A DNA stretch of 64,000 bases from Nitrospira sp. SG-bin2 (lineage in GTDB: Bacteria; Nitrospirota; Nitrospiria; Nitrospirales; Nitrospiraceae). The notes under the pieces are model-generated. The model had not been told where the DNA came from. It saw only the letters and a list, made by a program, of their open reading frames with translations, and did not search any database. Below, piece after piece: positions 8,948-17,932 of the stretch. Numbering within the stretch: position 1 is the stretch's first letter; each line of letters begins with the position of its first letter. The translations under genes were made by a program, and so were the position numbers. The stretch is taken from NCBI GenBank assembly GCA_002083405.1, contig LVWT01000054.1:62001-126000 (forward strand). Reading direction: 5' to 3'.

Positions 8948-10096
8948 TTACAGGCCTGCGTCTTTGCGCAAGGCCTTGGCTTTGTCGGTCTTTTCCCACG
9001 TGAACTCCGGTTCGTTGCGCCCGAAGTGCCCGTAGGACGCGGTCTTGCGGAAGATCGGACGGCGGAGCTTCAGGTGATCGATGATGCCGCGCGGTGTCAT
9101 CGGGAAATGTTTGCGCACGAGCTTGTCGAGACTCTCGACGGAAACCTTCTCCGTGTTCTTGGTGTCGACGAGTACGGACACGGGGTCGGCGACACCGATT
9201 GCGTAGGCCAGCTGCACTTCACATTTGTCGGCCAAGCCCGCGGCAACGAGGTTCTTCGCAATATAGCGGGCCATGTAGGAGGCGGAACGATCGACCTTCG
9301 TGGGATCCTTGCCGGAGAACGCGCCGCCGCCGTGGCTGCCGTGTCCACCATAGGTGTCCACGATGATTTTTCTGCCGGTCAGGCCGGTATCGCCCATGGG
9401 TCCGCCGACGACAAAGCGGCCGGTCGGATTGATGTGGTGCTTGACGCTCGTGGGGTCGTAGAGGCGCTTCGGCATCATGGGCTTGATGACTTTCTCCATA
9501 ATGTCGCGCTCGATTTGCTTATTCGTGACGTCAGGGCTGTGCTGAGTCGAAACCACGATCGTATCGATACGCACCGGCCTGCCGTTCTTGTATTCGACGG
9601 TCACTTGGGATTTGCCGTCCGGGCGTACCCAGGGGAGGATGCCCTTTTTACGTACTTCCGCCAGACGCTTGGTCAATCGGTGGGCCAAGACGATCGGCAT
9701 CGGCATCAACTCATCGGTTTCGTTCGTGGCGTAGCCGAACATCAACCCTTGGTCGCCGGCTCCTCCGGAATCGACGCCCATGGCGATGTCGCCGGATTGC
9801 TGGTGGATGGCGGTCAAGACGGAGCAGGTGTGATAGTCGAAGCCCCACGAGGCATCGGTGTATCCCACGTCCTTGATGACGTCGCGGATGATGTCGGGAA
9901 TCTCCACATAGGCTTTGGTGGAAATTTCACCGGCGACGAAGGCGATGCCGGTGGTCAAGATGGTTTCGCAGGCAACGCGCGAATATTTGTCTTTCGCGAT
10001 GATCGCATCCAGGATCCCGTCTGAAATCTGGTCGGCGATCTTGTCAGGGTGCCCTTCCGTGACTGATTCCGAAGTGAACAAGTAGTTATTTCTCAT
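8948..10096 (-). CDS. metK: S-adenosylmethionine synthase
   Basis: 382 residues, standard length. Makes SAM from methionine and ATP. Visible: ESVTEGHPDK at the N-terminus, GAGDQGLMFGYA in the middle, and the phosphate-binding GGHGSHGGGAFSGKDPTKVDRS segment. The ATG at 10096 has GAGGG five bases upstream; an in-frame TTG at 10108 overlaps that site. ahcY follows on the same strand. SAM made here would feed radical-SAM enzymes such as hpnH and ispG-linked metabolism in the cell generally. No SAM riboswitch was recognised upstream. Confidence 0.97.
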   Translation of the reverse strand: MRNNYLFTSESVTEGHPDKIADQISDGILDAIIAKDKYSRVACETILTTGIAFVAGEISTKAYVEIPDIIRDVIKDVGYTDASWGFDYHTCSVLTAIHQQSGDIAMGVDSGGAGDQGLMFGYATNETDELMPMPIVLAHRLTKRLAEVRKKGILPWVRPDGKSQVTVEYKNGRPVRIDTIVVSTQHSPDVTNKQIERDIMEKVIKPMMPKRLYDPTSVKHHINPTGRFVVGGPMGDTGLTGRKIIVDTYGGHGSHGGGAFSGKDPTKVDRSASYMARYIAKNLVAAGLADKCEVQLAYAIGVADPVSVLVDTKNTEKVSVESLDKLVRKHFPMTPRGIIDHLKLRRPIFRKTASYGHFGRNEPEFTWEKTDKAKALRKDAGL

Positions 10097-10342
10097 GCGA
10101 TCCCTCAAGGTTGCGGTTATCGAACGCCGCCGGTGGTTCGTGTAGAATTGACGAGGTCCGAGCGACAGACTGACGTTGGAGTTCGCTGGATTCTAGAGGA
10201 GGCGCATGGATTTGTCCATCACTACTAAAGGGGTGAGGGGCAGCGAGGGCGCACACGCGCTGCCTTGACACTTCTTTTGGGGCGTTTGTAAGATGACAAG
10301 ATTTCAAGGGAATTGCGTCCGCCATCGTACTGGGGCCTGTTT

Positions 10343-10912
10343 ATGAAATGTTTTTCGTCCATATGGATGTGCATCGGACTGCTAGCTGCTCAGCCCGCGC
10401 TCGGCGTATATCTATCGACCTCGGCTGACGCAGAGTCGCTATTGGCAGGACAACAGGTTGTCGAACGGAATCTTGCGATGGTGAAGGTCGGCGACGAGGC
10501 GCCGAACTTTCAGTTGCGCGATCTTGCCGGCAATATGATGAGCCTGTCTCAATTTCGAGGCAAAGTCGTCCTGCTGAATTTTTGGGCTACCTGGTGTGGA
10601 CCCTGCCGGGTTGAGATGCCGGCGATGGAGCAACTGTATCGGACTCTTTCCCGCAGAGAGTTCGAGATTTTGGCGGTCTCCACGGACGCCCAAGGCGCCG
10701 CGGTGACTCGTCCATTTCAGCGGGAGATGGGGTTTACGTTTCCCATTCTCCATGACGAGGAATATCGAGTCGGTGTCATCTATGGCGCACGATCGCTTCC
10801 TCTCACCTTCATGGTCGATCGCCAGGGTGTCATTCGAAAAAAGATTTTTGGTGCCCGCGACTGGGACTCGCCTGAAGCCCGCGAATTGATCCAGATACTC
10901 ATGAAGTCGTAA
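10343..10912 (+). CDS. TlpA/ResA-like thioredoxin, exported
   Basis: 189 residues from ATG 10343, giving an N-terminal signal or anchor helix (residues about 5-21); an in-frame TTG at 10313 is less likely. A redoxin domain starts at VGDEAPNFQLRDLAG and contains the active site WCGPC (Cys85, Cys88) inside NFWATWCGPCRVEMPAM, and the cis-proline region SLPLTFMVDRQG. Such proteins keep apocytochrome c cysteines reduced before heme attachment, or reduce other periplasmic disulfides. ccdA starts two bases after its stop, so the pair is a periplasmic thiol-reducing system probably serving the many c-type cytochromes of this region. Confidence 0.9.
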   Translation: MKCFSSIWMCIGLLAAQPALGVYLSTSADAESLLAGQQVVERNLAMVKVGDEAPNFQLRDLAGNMMSLSQFRGKVVLLNFWATWCGPCRVEMPAMEQLYRTLSRREFEILAVSTDAQGAAVTRPFQREMGFTFPILHDEEYRVGVIYGARSLPLTFMVDRQGVIRKKIFGARDWDSPEARELIQILMKS

Positions 10913-10914
10913 GC

Positions 10915-11661
10915 ATGACGCAAGCGATCCCCCAAATTTCACTGATTGCCGCGTTTTCAGCCGGCTTGCTGTCGTTCGTTTCCCCGTGTGTGCTGCCGCT
11001 GGTGCCGTCCTACATTTCGTACATCACGGGACTCTCGGTCGAACAGCTGACGGATGCATCGGAACGGGTGAAATTCAAGAAGGCGATCGTGCTGAACTCG
11101 TTGTTGTTCATCGCCGGGTTCTCCTCGGTGTTCATTGCGTTTGGCGCATCGGCCAGTCTCTTGGGGCAGGTTCTGATTACGTATCAGGATCACATCCGCC
11201 GCTTCGGCGGGGTCTTGATCGTGGTATTCGGGCTCTATTTGCTCGGCATCCTGAATTTAAATTTCTTAAAAGTGGAGCATCGCTTTCAATTCCGCAGCCG
11301 GCCGGCCGGGTATTTGGGATCGTTCCTGATCGGCGTGGCGTTTGCTGCAGGCTGGACCCCCTGCGTGGGGCCGGTATTGGGATCGATCCTCTTGTATGCC
11401 AGCACGACAGATTCCCTCGTGAGCGGGGTGGTGCTCTTGACGTCCTATTCGCTAGGGCTGGGTCTGCCGCTTTTTCTGACGGCGTTGGGTGTGGATCGAT
11501 TCCTGGCCTACTTCAAACAGGCCCGCGCCTACCTCTGGGGTGTTTCGACTGTGAGCGGAGTGTTGCTGGTCGTCGTCGGCGTAATGATCTATGCCAATTC
11601 TCTCACGATGGTCACGAGCTTTCTGGAGCGGTACGGTATCGGGTGGTATCTGGGGCAGTAG
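10915..11661 (+). CDS. ccdA: Cytochrome c biogenesis membrane protein CcdA
   Basis: 248 residues with about six transmembrane helices. The two redox cysteines of the DsbD/CcdA family are visible in FVSPCVLPLVPSY (helix 1) and AAGWTPCVGPVLG (helix 4). CcdA carries electrons from cytoplasmic thioredoxin to periplasmic thioredoxin-like proteins, here presumably the TlpA-like product of the gene immediately upstream. The two-base gap indicates one transcript. Length is typical of the short CcdA form rather than of full DsbD. Confidence 0.94.
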   Translation: MTQAIPQISLIAAFSAGLLSFVSPCVLPLVPSYISYITGLSVEQLTDASERVKFKKAIVLNSLLFIAGFSSVFIAFGASASLLGQVLITYQDHIRRFGGVLIVVFGLYLLGILNLNFLKVEHRFQFRSRPAGYLGSFLIGVAFAAGWTPCVGPVLGSILLYASTTDSLVSGVVLLTSYSLGLGLPLFLTALGVDRFLAYFKQARAYLWGVSTVSGVLLVVVGVMIYANSLTMVTSFLERYGIGWYLGQ

Positions 11662-11727
11662 TTTCTTGCCACTAGTCTCTGCTTTTCATAATCTCTTCAT
11701 CTGCTAATGAGTCCCTGCTCTTCGTCG

Positions 11728-11804
11728 CTCGTATCTCGTGAAGCGCGGGACGGAAATTGAGCGTGCCCCTGCTTTGCTTGCGAGTACGCTTCACGGGATA
11801 CGAG
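11728..11804. repeat. Inverted repeat between convergent genes
   Basis: CTCGTATCTCGTGAAGCG (11728-11745) and its inverted copy CGCTTCACGGGATACGAG (11787-11804) match at 17 of 18 positions; the odd pair would be G-U in RNA. It lies between ccdA (+) and the BamD-like gene (-) and could end transcription from both sides. A related half, GTTCGTGAAGCG, lies near 13900 between fabH and phoR, so the element is dispersed. Confidence 0.65.
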
Positions 11805-11812
11805 GAACGCGA

Positions 11813-12733
11813 CTAGCACCAGGCGCCGAGGCGGCAGGCGGTAAAGGCCTGACCCAGCCCACTGGGAGAAGGAATTGAGAACAGGTTTGACACTGGAGAT
11901 CCGGCAGCAGCCACTCCAATATCGGCGATGGGGGATGGGTCTGATTTATGCGCAACCTGGGGACCTGGTTTTGCTCCGCCTAATTTTGCGAGCAGGCTGT
12001 TTCCGTCATTGACTGCCGTGCTATTCGGGTATTTGTTCGCGAGTAGGACCAGGCTCTCCCGCGACCAATCGTCGGCGCCCAATTCATGATAGCTCATGGC
12101 TAGAAAATATAACGCATCGGGAGCAACGAGCCGATCGGGATAGGTCTTGATGATATGTTCGAATCGGTGCGCGGCAGCCAGGTACGAGCCGCGTCGGTAG
12201 TAGAACTGGCCTACGAATAGATGCATTTGCGCCAGCCAGTTATGGCAGTCTTCAAGTTTCTGCTGTGCTTGGGCATCGTAGCGGCTTCCAGGATAGTCTT
12301 TCCGGACGCGTTCAAATGCGGTGATGGCTTTCTGAATGGGCTCAGGGTCTCGATCGATGCTTTTCGCCAGTTTGAGCTGAACCTCTCCGACCTTAAACGC
12401 GGCATAGGGAGCGAGCACATGGTTCCGGAAGAGATCTAGGAACCGGTTGTATTCGGTCAAGGCTTCGTTGTATTCCTCTTTCTCAAAAAATGCCTCTCCA
12501 CGTTTCATGATCACATTGGGGTGGAAGAGCTGCTTCTCAATATTGTCTTCGAGGAAGATCTGCTCGTCTACGCCGCTGACCACTTTTTTCACACCGCTTC
12601 TTAAGTCTTCGGGGGTGCCTGCACAGGCAGCGAGGAAGCTTTGTCCTACAAGAAGGCATCCCAGCAGTGGCAGGAAGGAGGCTCGCGATGTCCAGCTGGC
12701 TTTGATGTTAGGGGATATATGCAATGATGACAT
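11813..12733 (-). CDS. bamD: BamD-like outer-membrane assembly lipoprotein
   Basis: 306 residues with a lipoprotein signal ending LAAC (Cys about 37). It is followed by TPR-like helical repeats: GEAFFEKEEYNEALTEYNRF, then APYAAFKVGEVQLKLA, a spacer containing AFERVRKDYPGSRYDAQA, and FYYRRGSYLAAAHRFEHII. This order and the DYPGS segment are typical of BamD/YfiO, which docks to BamA at the inner face of the outer membrane. The C-terminal 60 residues are Pro/Ser-rich and extend beyond the usual BamD. Transcribed alone, divergent from fabH. Confidence 0.82.
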   Translation of the reverse strand: MSSLHISPNIKASWTSRASFLPLLGCLLVGQSFLAACAGTPEDLRSGVKKVVSGVDEQIFLEDNIEKQLFHPNVIMKRGEAFFEKEEYNEALTEYNRFLDLFRNHVLAPYAAFKVGEVQLKLAKSIDRDPEPIQKAITAFERVRKDYPGSRYDAQAQQKLEDCHNWLAQMHLFVGQFYYRRGSYLAAAHRFEHIIKTYPDRLVAPDALYFLAMSYHELGADDWSRESLVLLANKYPNSTAVNDGNSLLAKLGGAKPGPQVAHKSDPSPIADIGVAAAGSPVSNLFSIPSPSGLGQAFTACRLGAWC

Positions 12734-12873
12734 AATGTCGATTCATAGCAAGAATGATGGGTAAAAAGCAATGAAAAGGAGAGGTCGGTTGACCCACATC
12801 CGCCCTCTCCCTATAATCCCGCGCACGTCGTATCGGTGGCACTCTGTTGTCTTGACCCATTTAGGTAGGAAGC

Positions 12874-13866
12874 ATGATTCGAACCAGGGCGATTGGAACG
12901 GGCAGCTATGTACCTCACCGGGTCGTGACAAATGAGGAGATTGCCCGGCCGTTAGGACTTGCTCCTGACCAGATCTACAGGCTGACCGGCATTCGAGAAC
13001 GGCATTGGGCGGCAGATCACGAAGCGTCCTCCGACATGGCGATTGAGGCGGGGCGGCAGGCCCTCCTGGCGGCCGGCTGTGAGGCGTCCGCGATCGAGGC
13101 TGTCATTGTATCTACTACGTCTCCGGATGCGGTGTTTCCTTCCACCGCTTGTTATGTCCAGCGCGGATTAGGATGTAAAAGAGTGGGGGCGTTTGATGTA
13201 TCCGCTTCCTGCTCCGGCTTTCTCTATGGGCTCTCTATGGCTCAGGCCATGATAGAGAGCGGGCAAATCCGGACCTGCCTGGTAGCGGCATCAGAGGTCA
13301 AGTCTCGTTTTCTCGATCCCAAAGATGGGGCGACCGCCATGCTGTTCGGCGATGGGGCAGGCGCCCTCGTCTTGCGTGGGGAGGAAGATCGAAGCCTGGA
13401 GATGCGAGGGATCTTAGGCATCAGGTTGCGCGCCGATGGATCGCGGCATGAGCTCATTCGTGTTCAGGCTGGCGGGTCGCGAAAACCGTCTTCTCAGGCT
13501 ACGGTAGAGAGGCATGAACATACCCTGCGCATGCAGGGCGCCTCACTCTATCGGGCTGCGATTCGGCGGATTGAACAGGCCGTGCAGGATATTTTGAAGG
13601 AGTTCGGAGTCGATCTTCGTGAGGTCAAGCAGGTAGTTCTTCATCAGGCCAACGGCCGAATTCTGGCCCAGATTGCCGATCGCCTGGCTATCCCTCAGGA
13701 CAGACTTTCGTCGGTTATCGAACGGTACGGCAACACGTCATCAGCGTCGGTGCCCATTGCCCTCGACGCGGCGGTGCGCGGTGGGGCTATTGCCCCCGGT
13801 GATCTTGTACTGATGGGCAGCTTCGGCGGAGGCTTGACGTGGGCGACCGGCCTTGTCCGGTGGTAG
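12874..13866 (+). CDS. fabH: 3-oxoacyl-ACP synthase III
   Basis: 330 residues, the normal FabH length. Catalytic Cys113 is in SASCSGFLYGL, the His is in VVLHQANGRI and the Asn in YGNTSSASVPIAL, giving the full Cys-His-Asn triad. FabH joins acetyl-CoA (or a branched acyl-CoA) to malonyl-ACP to start fatty acid synthesis. The gene stands alone between divergent bamD and convergent phoR, not in an fab operon. The start ATG is preceded by TAGGAAG. Confidence 0.94.
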   Translation: MIRTRAIGTGSYVPHRVVTNEEIARPLGLAPDQIYRLTGIRERHWAADHEASSDMAIEAGRQALLAAGCEASAIEAVIVSTTSPDAVFPSTACYVQRGLGCKRVGAFDVSASCSGFLYGLSMAQAMIESGQIRTCLVAASEVKSRFLDPKDGATAMLFGDGAGALVLRGEEDRSLEMRGILGIRLRADGSRHELIRVQAGGSRKPSSQATVERHEHTLRMQGASLYRAAIRRIEQAVQDILKEFGVDLREVKQVVLHQANGRILAQIADRLAIPQDRLSSVIERYGNTSSASVPIALDAAVRGGAIAPGDLVLMGSFGGGLTWATGLVRW

Positions 13867-13941
13867 CAGGCCGGCGAGCGTATTTCGTGTCCCGTCGTTC
13901 GTGAAGCGTAAAGCCCGCTCCACCGGCGCGGCGCGTGCAGG

Positions 13942-15792
13942 TTAGATCTTGCTTGCTTGAATCACCATTTTATCTCTGCTTCGCTTGGGAAGACGCACTA
14001 CGAATTTGCTCCCGTGAGGCTGGTTCGCTTCTACCCACACCTGCCCCCCATGCCCCTCTACGATATGCTTCACAATCGCAAGCCCGAGCCCTGTCCCACC
14101 CAGTTCGCGCGATCGGGCCTTGTCGACACGATAAAATCGTTCAAACACCCGTGGGCGGTCCTGTTCGGGGATGCCGATTCCTGTGTCGGATACCGTGAGT
14201 TCGATTCCCTCTTCAGAGGATCCTGTTGATCCTGTCCCGCTGATCAACCTGGAATTGACGGTGATAGTGCCGCCGGCGGGCGTATATTTCACGGCATTAT
14301 CGAGCAAATTGGTCAGCACCTGCAGAAGGCGGCCTTCATCGCCCGGGACAGGAGGGAGATTGTCGTCAATCGACAGGACCAAGCGATGCCCGTTCTTATC
14401 GGCGATGGGTTTGATCGTGGCTAACGCACGGTCGATAATCGGGCGCAGGTCAACCGGTTCCTCTTTCAATAGGACACGGCCCGATTCGATTTTCGATAGT
14501 TCGAGCAAGTCTTCGATGATCAGGTTCAGCCGGTCGCTCTGTTTAAGGATGATATCCAGAAATTTCGCCGATGCCACAGGGTCGTCTTTCGCCCCATCCA
14601 GCAGGGCTTCGACGTAGCCTTTGATGGATGTGAGCGGTGTGCGCAGTTCATGGGAGACGTTCGCCACGAAGTCTTTCCGAATATTTTCAAGGCGTCGTAG
14701 TTCGGTCATGTCATGGAATACCAGCACGACACAGGCCTCATTCTCCCGTTCGCCTCCCGCGACGGAGACTTCGATGTGCAAACAGCGATTGGAGAGCGGC
14801 AGCACGATTTCGCCCTCATGATTCGTCCGCGACCGCAGAGAGGATATGACTAGGTCGTTCAATTCTTGGTGGCGGAACAGCTCCGTGCAGGGACGGCCAC
14901 GGGCCTCTGCGCGCGAGACCCCGAACATGCGCTCCAGCGCGGGGTTGATCTGTAACACATGGCTGCGATAGTCAAGCACCATGACCCCTTCAACCATCGA
15001 GGTCAGCATGGCCAGCAACTGCGCCCGGTCTTCCGAGAGTTCATCGATTCTGGTGTGCAGCCGGTCGGCCAGGCCATTGAGCGCGTTGGCCAGGAGGCCC
15101 GCTTCGTCGTGGGCGGTGGTTTTTATAGGAGCGGTCCGTCGGTCGGAGGCCAGCTGCCGGGCTGTCTGTGCAATCTCCGAAAGGGGCGTGATAATGCTGC
15201 GGGCGAGCCAGAGGCTGAGCAACGCGATGACGAGCAACGTGCCGGCGAGCGCTCCGATGAGGGTTCGCTGAAACTGGACAATCTCGCGGTCGAGCTGGGC
15301 CATGGGGAGGGCGATGCGCACGACGATGGGTTGAGCGTCCGGAGGCTGCGTCAGGAGCGTGGCTCGATAGACCGTGCGCTCTCCGGTGGTGACGCTGGCC
15401 CGAATATCTTGCCCGTGCCCTGTGGCGAGGGCCTGTACGACTTCGGGCTTTACTCGATGATTGTCAACAGTGGATAAGTCGACATCCCGCACAGCATTGT
15501 CGGCCAGCACCGTTCCGTCCGAGGCAATCAATGTGACACGGGTTGTGGCCCGGTTTCCCAGGTCGCGGGCGGCCTCTTGGAGCCGGGATGATGCCGGAAT
15601 CGGAGAAGACGGGCGAAATAGGGGTTGGAGTCCGTATTCAACGAGTCGGGCTTTCGCGTCCAGCACATCGTCCTGCTGCGCTAAGTACTGGCGTTCGAGC
15701 GAGTGGACGGCCACGGTGCCGGCGACAACCACACCACCGGTCACCGCCAGCAGCATCCCGATCGCCACTTTCCATCGGATCGACAGAGTCAT
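13942..15792 (-). CDS. phoR: Membrane sensor histidine kinase (PhoR type)
   Basis: 616 residues. Order: membrane helix (about 8-28), periplasmic sensor about 150 residues long, second helix (about 180-198), HAMP, PAS domain (around VMVLDYRSHVLQINPALERMFGV), dimerisation box NVSHELRTPLTSIKGY, and HATPase with DNAVKYTP, DTGIGIP and GGTGLGLAIV. The layout matches PhoR/WalK-type kinases, which control a PhoB-like regulator in response to phosphate or envelope cues. The PhoB-like gene lies 22 bp upstream on the same strand. Phosphate as the actual signal is inferred from the family only; no pst genes are in the window. Confidence 0.88.
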   Translation of the reverse strand: MTLSIRWKVAIGMLLAVTGGVVVAGTVAVHSLERQYLAQQDDVLDAKARLVEYGLQPLFRPSSPIPASSRLQEAARDLGNRATTRVTLIASDGTVLADNAVRDVDLSTVDNHRVKPEVVQALATGHGQDIRASVTTGERTVYRATLLTQPPDAQPIVVRIALPMAQLDREIVQFQRTLIGALAGTLLVIALLSLWLARSIITPLSEIAQTARQLASDRRTAPIKTTAHDEAGLLANALNGLADRLHTRIDELSEDRAQLLAMLTSMVEGVMVLDYRSHVLQINPALERMFGVSRAEARGRPCTELFRHQELNDLVISSLRSRTNHEGEIVLPLSNRCLHIEVSVAGGERENEACVVLVFHDMTELRRLENIRKDFVANVSHELRTPLTSIKGYVEALLDGAKDDPVASAKFLDIILKQSDRLNLIIEDLLELSKIESGRVLLKEEPVDLRPIIDRALATIKPIADKNGHRLVLSIDDNLPPVPGDEGRLLQVLTNLLDNAVKYTPAGGTITVNSRLISGTGSTGSSEEGIELTVSDTGIGIPEQDRPRVFERFYRVDKARSRELGGTGLGLAIVKHIVEGHGGQVWVEANQPHGSKFVVRLPKRSRDKMVIQASKI

Positions 15793-15814
15793 GACGGCGT
15801 TGACTGCTTACACG

Positions 15815-16525
15815 TCACGTCTCACCAGCAGCCTCTTTCAATTTATACCCCAGCGATTTCACTGAGACGATGGCTGCATCGAGGGGCGGAAGCTTTTGCT
15901 TCAGCCGTCGAATGTGAACGTCGACGGTTCTGGTAGTCCCATAGTAGTCGTAGCCCCACACAGCATTGAGGAGGATATCGCGAGTGAGGACGCGTCCTGG
16001 ATGTCGAAGCAGATGCTCCAGCAAACCGAATTCTTTGGCGGTCAGCGGTACCTCGTTATCTCCCAAGCGAACCTCGTGCCTGGTCGTGTCCATCGTGAGC
16101 GGACCGTAATGATAGAGGCCGGCCCCTTCTGCGGGCGTACGCTCCAGACGGCGCAGCAGGGCTTTGATGCGGGCGACGAGCGCTTTGGGGCTGAAGGGTT
16201 TGGCTACGTAGTCATCCGCTCCCAGTTCGAGGCCGATGACCGTGTCAGATTCCTCGGCTTTAGCCGTCAGCATGATGATGGGCAGCATGGCGGTGTCGGG
16301 AACCGAACGCAGGCGTTTGCAGACTTCGAGTCCGTCGATCTCAGGCAGCATGAGATCGAGTATGATGAGATCGGGTTTGTCCTCTTTGACCTTCTTCAGC
16401 GCCTGGACCCCGTTCACAGCCGTGGAGGTCCGAAACCCTTCTTTTTCCAGATACAGCTTGACGAGCTGGAGAATGTCCGGCTCGTCTTCGACGACGAGGA
16501 TTTTTTTGGGGAGTACGGCACCCAT
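15815..16525 (-). CDS. phoB: Winged-helix response regulator (PhoB/OmpR type)
   Basis: 236 residues: receiver domain (VVEDEPD, phospho-Asp in LIILDLMLPEIDG, Lys in DYVAKPFSP) and a C-terminal OmpR/PhoB winged helix ending in TRTVDVHIRRLKQKL and SVKSLGYKL. Partner of the downstream phoR kinase. The alpha4-beta5 segment AKAEESDTVIGLELGADDY is typical of PhoB/DrrA proteins. The promoter should lie in the 267-bp region shared with divergent ispH. Confidence 0.9.
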   Translation of the reverse strand: MGAVLPKKILVVEDEPDILQLVKLYLEKEGFRTSTAVNGVQALKKVKEDKPDLIILDLMLPEIDGLEVCKRLRSVPDTAMLPIIMLTAKAEESDTVIGLELGADDYVAKPFSPKALVARIKALLRRLERTPAEGAGLYHYGPLTMDTTRHEVRLGDNEVPLTAKEFGLLEHLLRHPGRVLTRDILLNAVWGYDYYGTTRTVDVHIRRLKQKLPPLDAAIVSVKSLGYKLKEAAGET

Positions 16526-16792
16526 AAGGTAGTCACAGCCTACGGAGGAGGTGAGAGAGTGTCAAGCGAAGGCAGTTACTTGCGGGAGGGTGGGATATGG
16601 TTGATGCTGGATCGGCGCGGCATTGATCATAAAAGGCTACGTATCATGATCTGGCGCCCCCAAGTATTATGGGTGGGCTTTCACAGGCCAATTCGGTTGA
16701 CGGAGCTGGCCAGTCTGACGTAAGGTGAGTGACGCGTGATTCGCGCCTGACTGTGACGAAGGCGCGCCATTCAGTTCGAAGGAGTTGCTCTG

Positions 16793-17758
16793 ATGATGAA
16801 AATCTATCTTGCCAATCCTCGTGGATTTTGCGCCGGGGTTGATCGGGCGATTGATATCGTGGACCTCTCTCTCAAGAAGTACGGCGCTCCCATTTACGTC
16901 CGCCATGAAATTGTCCATAGCCGCCATGTGGTGAATTCGCTCCGGCAAAAGGGCGCGGTGTTCGTGGAAGAATTAAATGAGGTGCCGGAAGGATCGGTCG
17001 TGATTTTCAGTGCGCACGGCGTGGCCAAGTCCGTCTGGGAAGAAGCGAATCGCCGCAGCCTGCATGTGATCGATGCAACCTGTCCGCTGGTGATCAAGGT
17101 TCACAACGAAGTCAATCGCGACTATACCCAGGGGTACGACTTGATTCTCATCGGTCACGCCGGACATCCGGAAGTGATCGGGACGTTAGGGCAAATCCCA
17201 GACAAATTCCACTTGGTGTCCTCAGTCCAAGATGTCGAAAAACTCCAAGTGGAAAGCACAGTCAATCTTTCGTATGTGACGCAGACAACGCTCAGCGTAG
17301 ACGAATGCCGAGACATTGTCGGGGCATTGCATCGGCGGTTCCCGAACATCAAAGGCCCGCATCAGGAGGACATTTGTTACGCGACGCAGAACCGGCAAAA
17401 TGCCGTCAAGGAATTGTCCCGTTTGGTGGATGTCATCCTCGTCATCGGGTCTCCGAATAGTTCCAATTCCAACCGTCTGCGCGAGTTGGGAGAGCAGTGT
17501 GGGATTCCCTCCTATCTCATCGACTCTGCCAGTGACATCAATCCGGCTTGGTTGCAAGGAGCCAAAGCGGTCGGGATTGCTGCTGGTGCCTCCGCTCCGG
17601 AGGTACTAGTGACAGAAGTGGTGGCGTTCTTGCGATCCTCGGGCCCTTCAGAGGTTGAGGAGCTGACAGTAATTGAGGAAGATGTCGAGTTTCTCTTGCC
17701 CAAAGAACTTGTGCAGATCGAATCGGCCGGTAAGTCAGCAGCCGGCATCGTTAGTTAG
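16793..17758 (+). CDS. ispH: 4-hydroxy-3-methylbut-2-enyl diphosphate reductase
   Basis: 321 residues. Last step of the MEP isoprenoid pathway: reductive dehydroxylation of HMBPP to IPP and DMAPP with an iron-sulfur cluster. The three cluster cysteines are Cys13 (NPRGFCAGV), Cys97 (DATCPLV) and Cys195 (EDICYAT), with Thr167 in VTQTTLSVDE and the NSSNSNRL loop near 225. Start ATG at 16793, or the adjacent ATG at 16796, is preceded by GAAGGAG. dxs and ispG lie 11-14 kb downstream, and the hopanoid genes consume this product. Confidence 0.96.
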   Translation: MMKIYLANPRGFCAGVDRAIDIVDLSLKKYGAPIYVRHEIVHSRHVVNSLRQKGAVFVEELNEVPEGSVVIFSAHGVAKSVWEEANRRSLHVIDATCPLVIKVHNEVNRDYTQGYDLILIGHAGHPEVIGTLGQIPDKFHLVSSVQDVEKLQVESTVNLSYVTQTTLSVDECRDIVGALHRRFPNIKGPHQEDICYATQNRQNAVKELSRLVDVILVIGSPNSSNSNRLRELGEQCGIPSYLIDSASDINPAWLQGAKAVGIAAGASAPEVLVTEVVAFLRSSGPSEVEELTVIEEDVEFLLPKELVQIESAGKSAAGIVS

Positions 17759-17787
17759 ATTTTTAGTCGTCTTAGACAAAATCCTCT

Positions 17788-17814
17788 ACGATCCCCACAT
17801 CTTGTGGGGATCGT
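17788..17814 (+). terminator. Hairpin after ispH
   Basis: ACGATCCCCACA and TGTGGGGATCGT make a 12-bp perfect stem around TCT, 30 bp after the ispH stop. No long T-run follows, so termination strength is uncertain. Confidence 0.6.
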
Positions 17815-17932
17815 GCGTTCAGATCCCTACCTGATGTGTTTTCCTTTGATTTCTCTGGACCCATATGCTACAAGGTCCGAACCTTTTCTCCTTCATTAAC
17901 CAACGTCGTCAGTTTTCGCAAATGGTGAACCT

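Noticed and set aside
8832..10342. SAM or SAH riboswitch near ahcY/metK
   Set aside because: Looked for conserved cores in the leaders of both genes; no convincing riboswitch pattern could be seen by eye. A covariance-model search would settle it.
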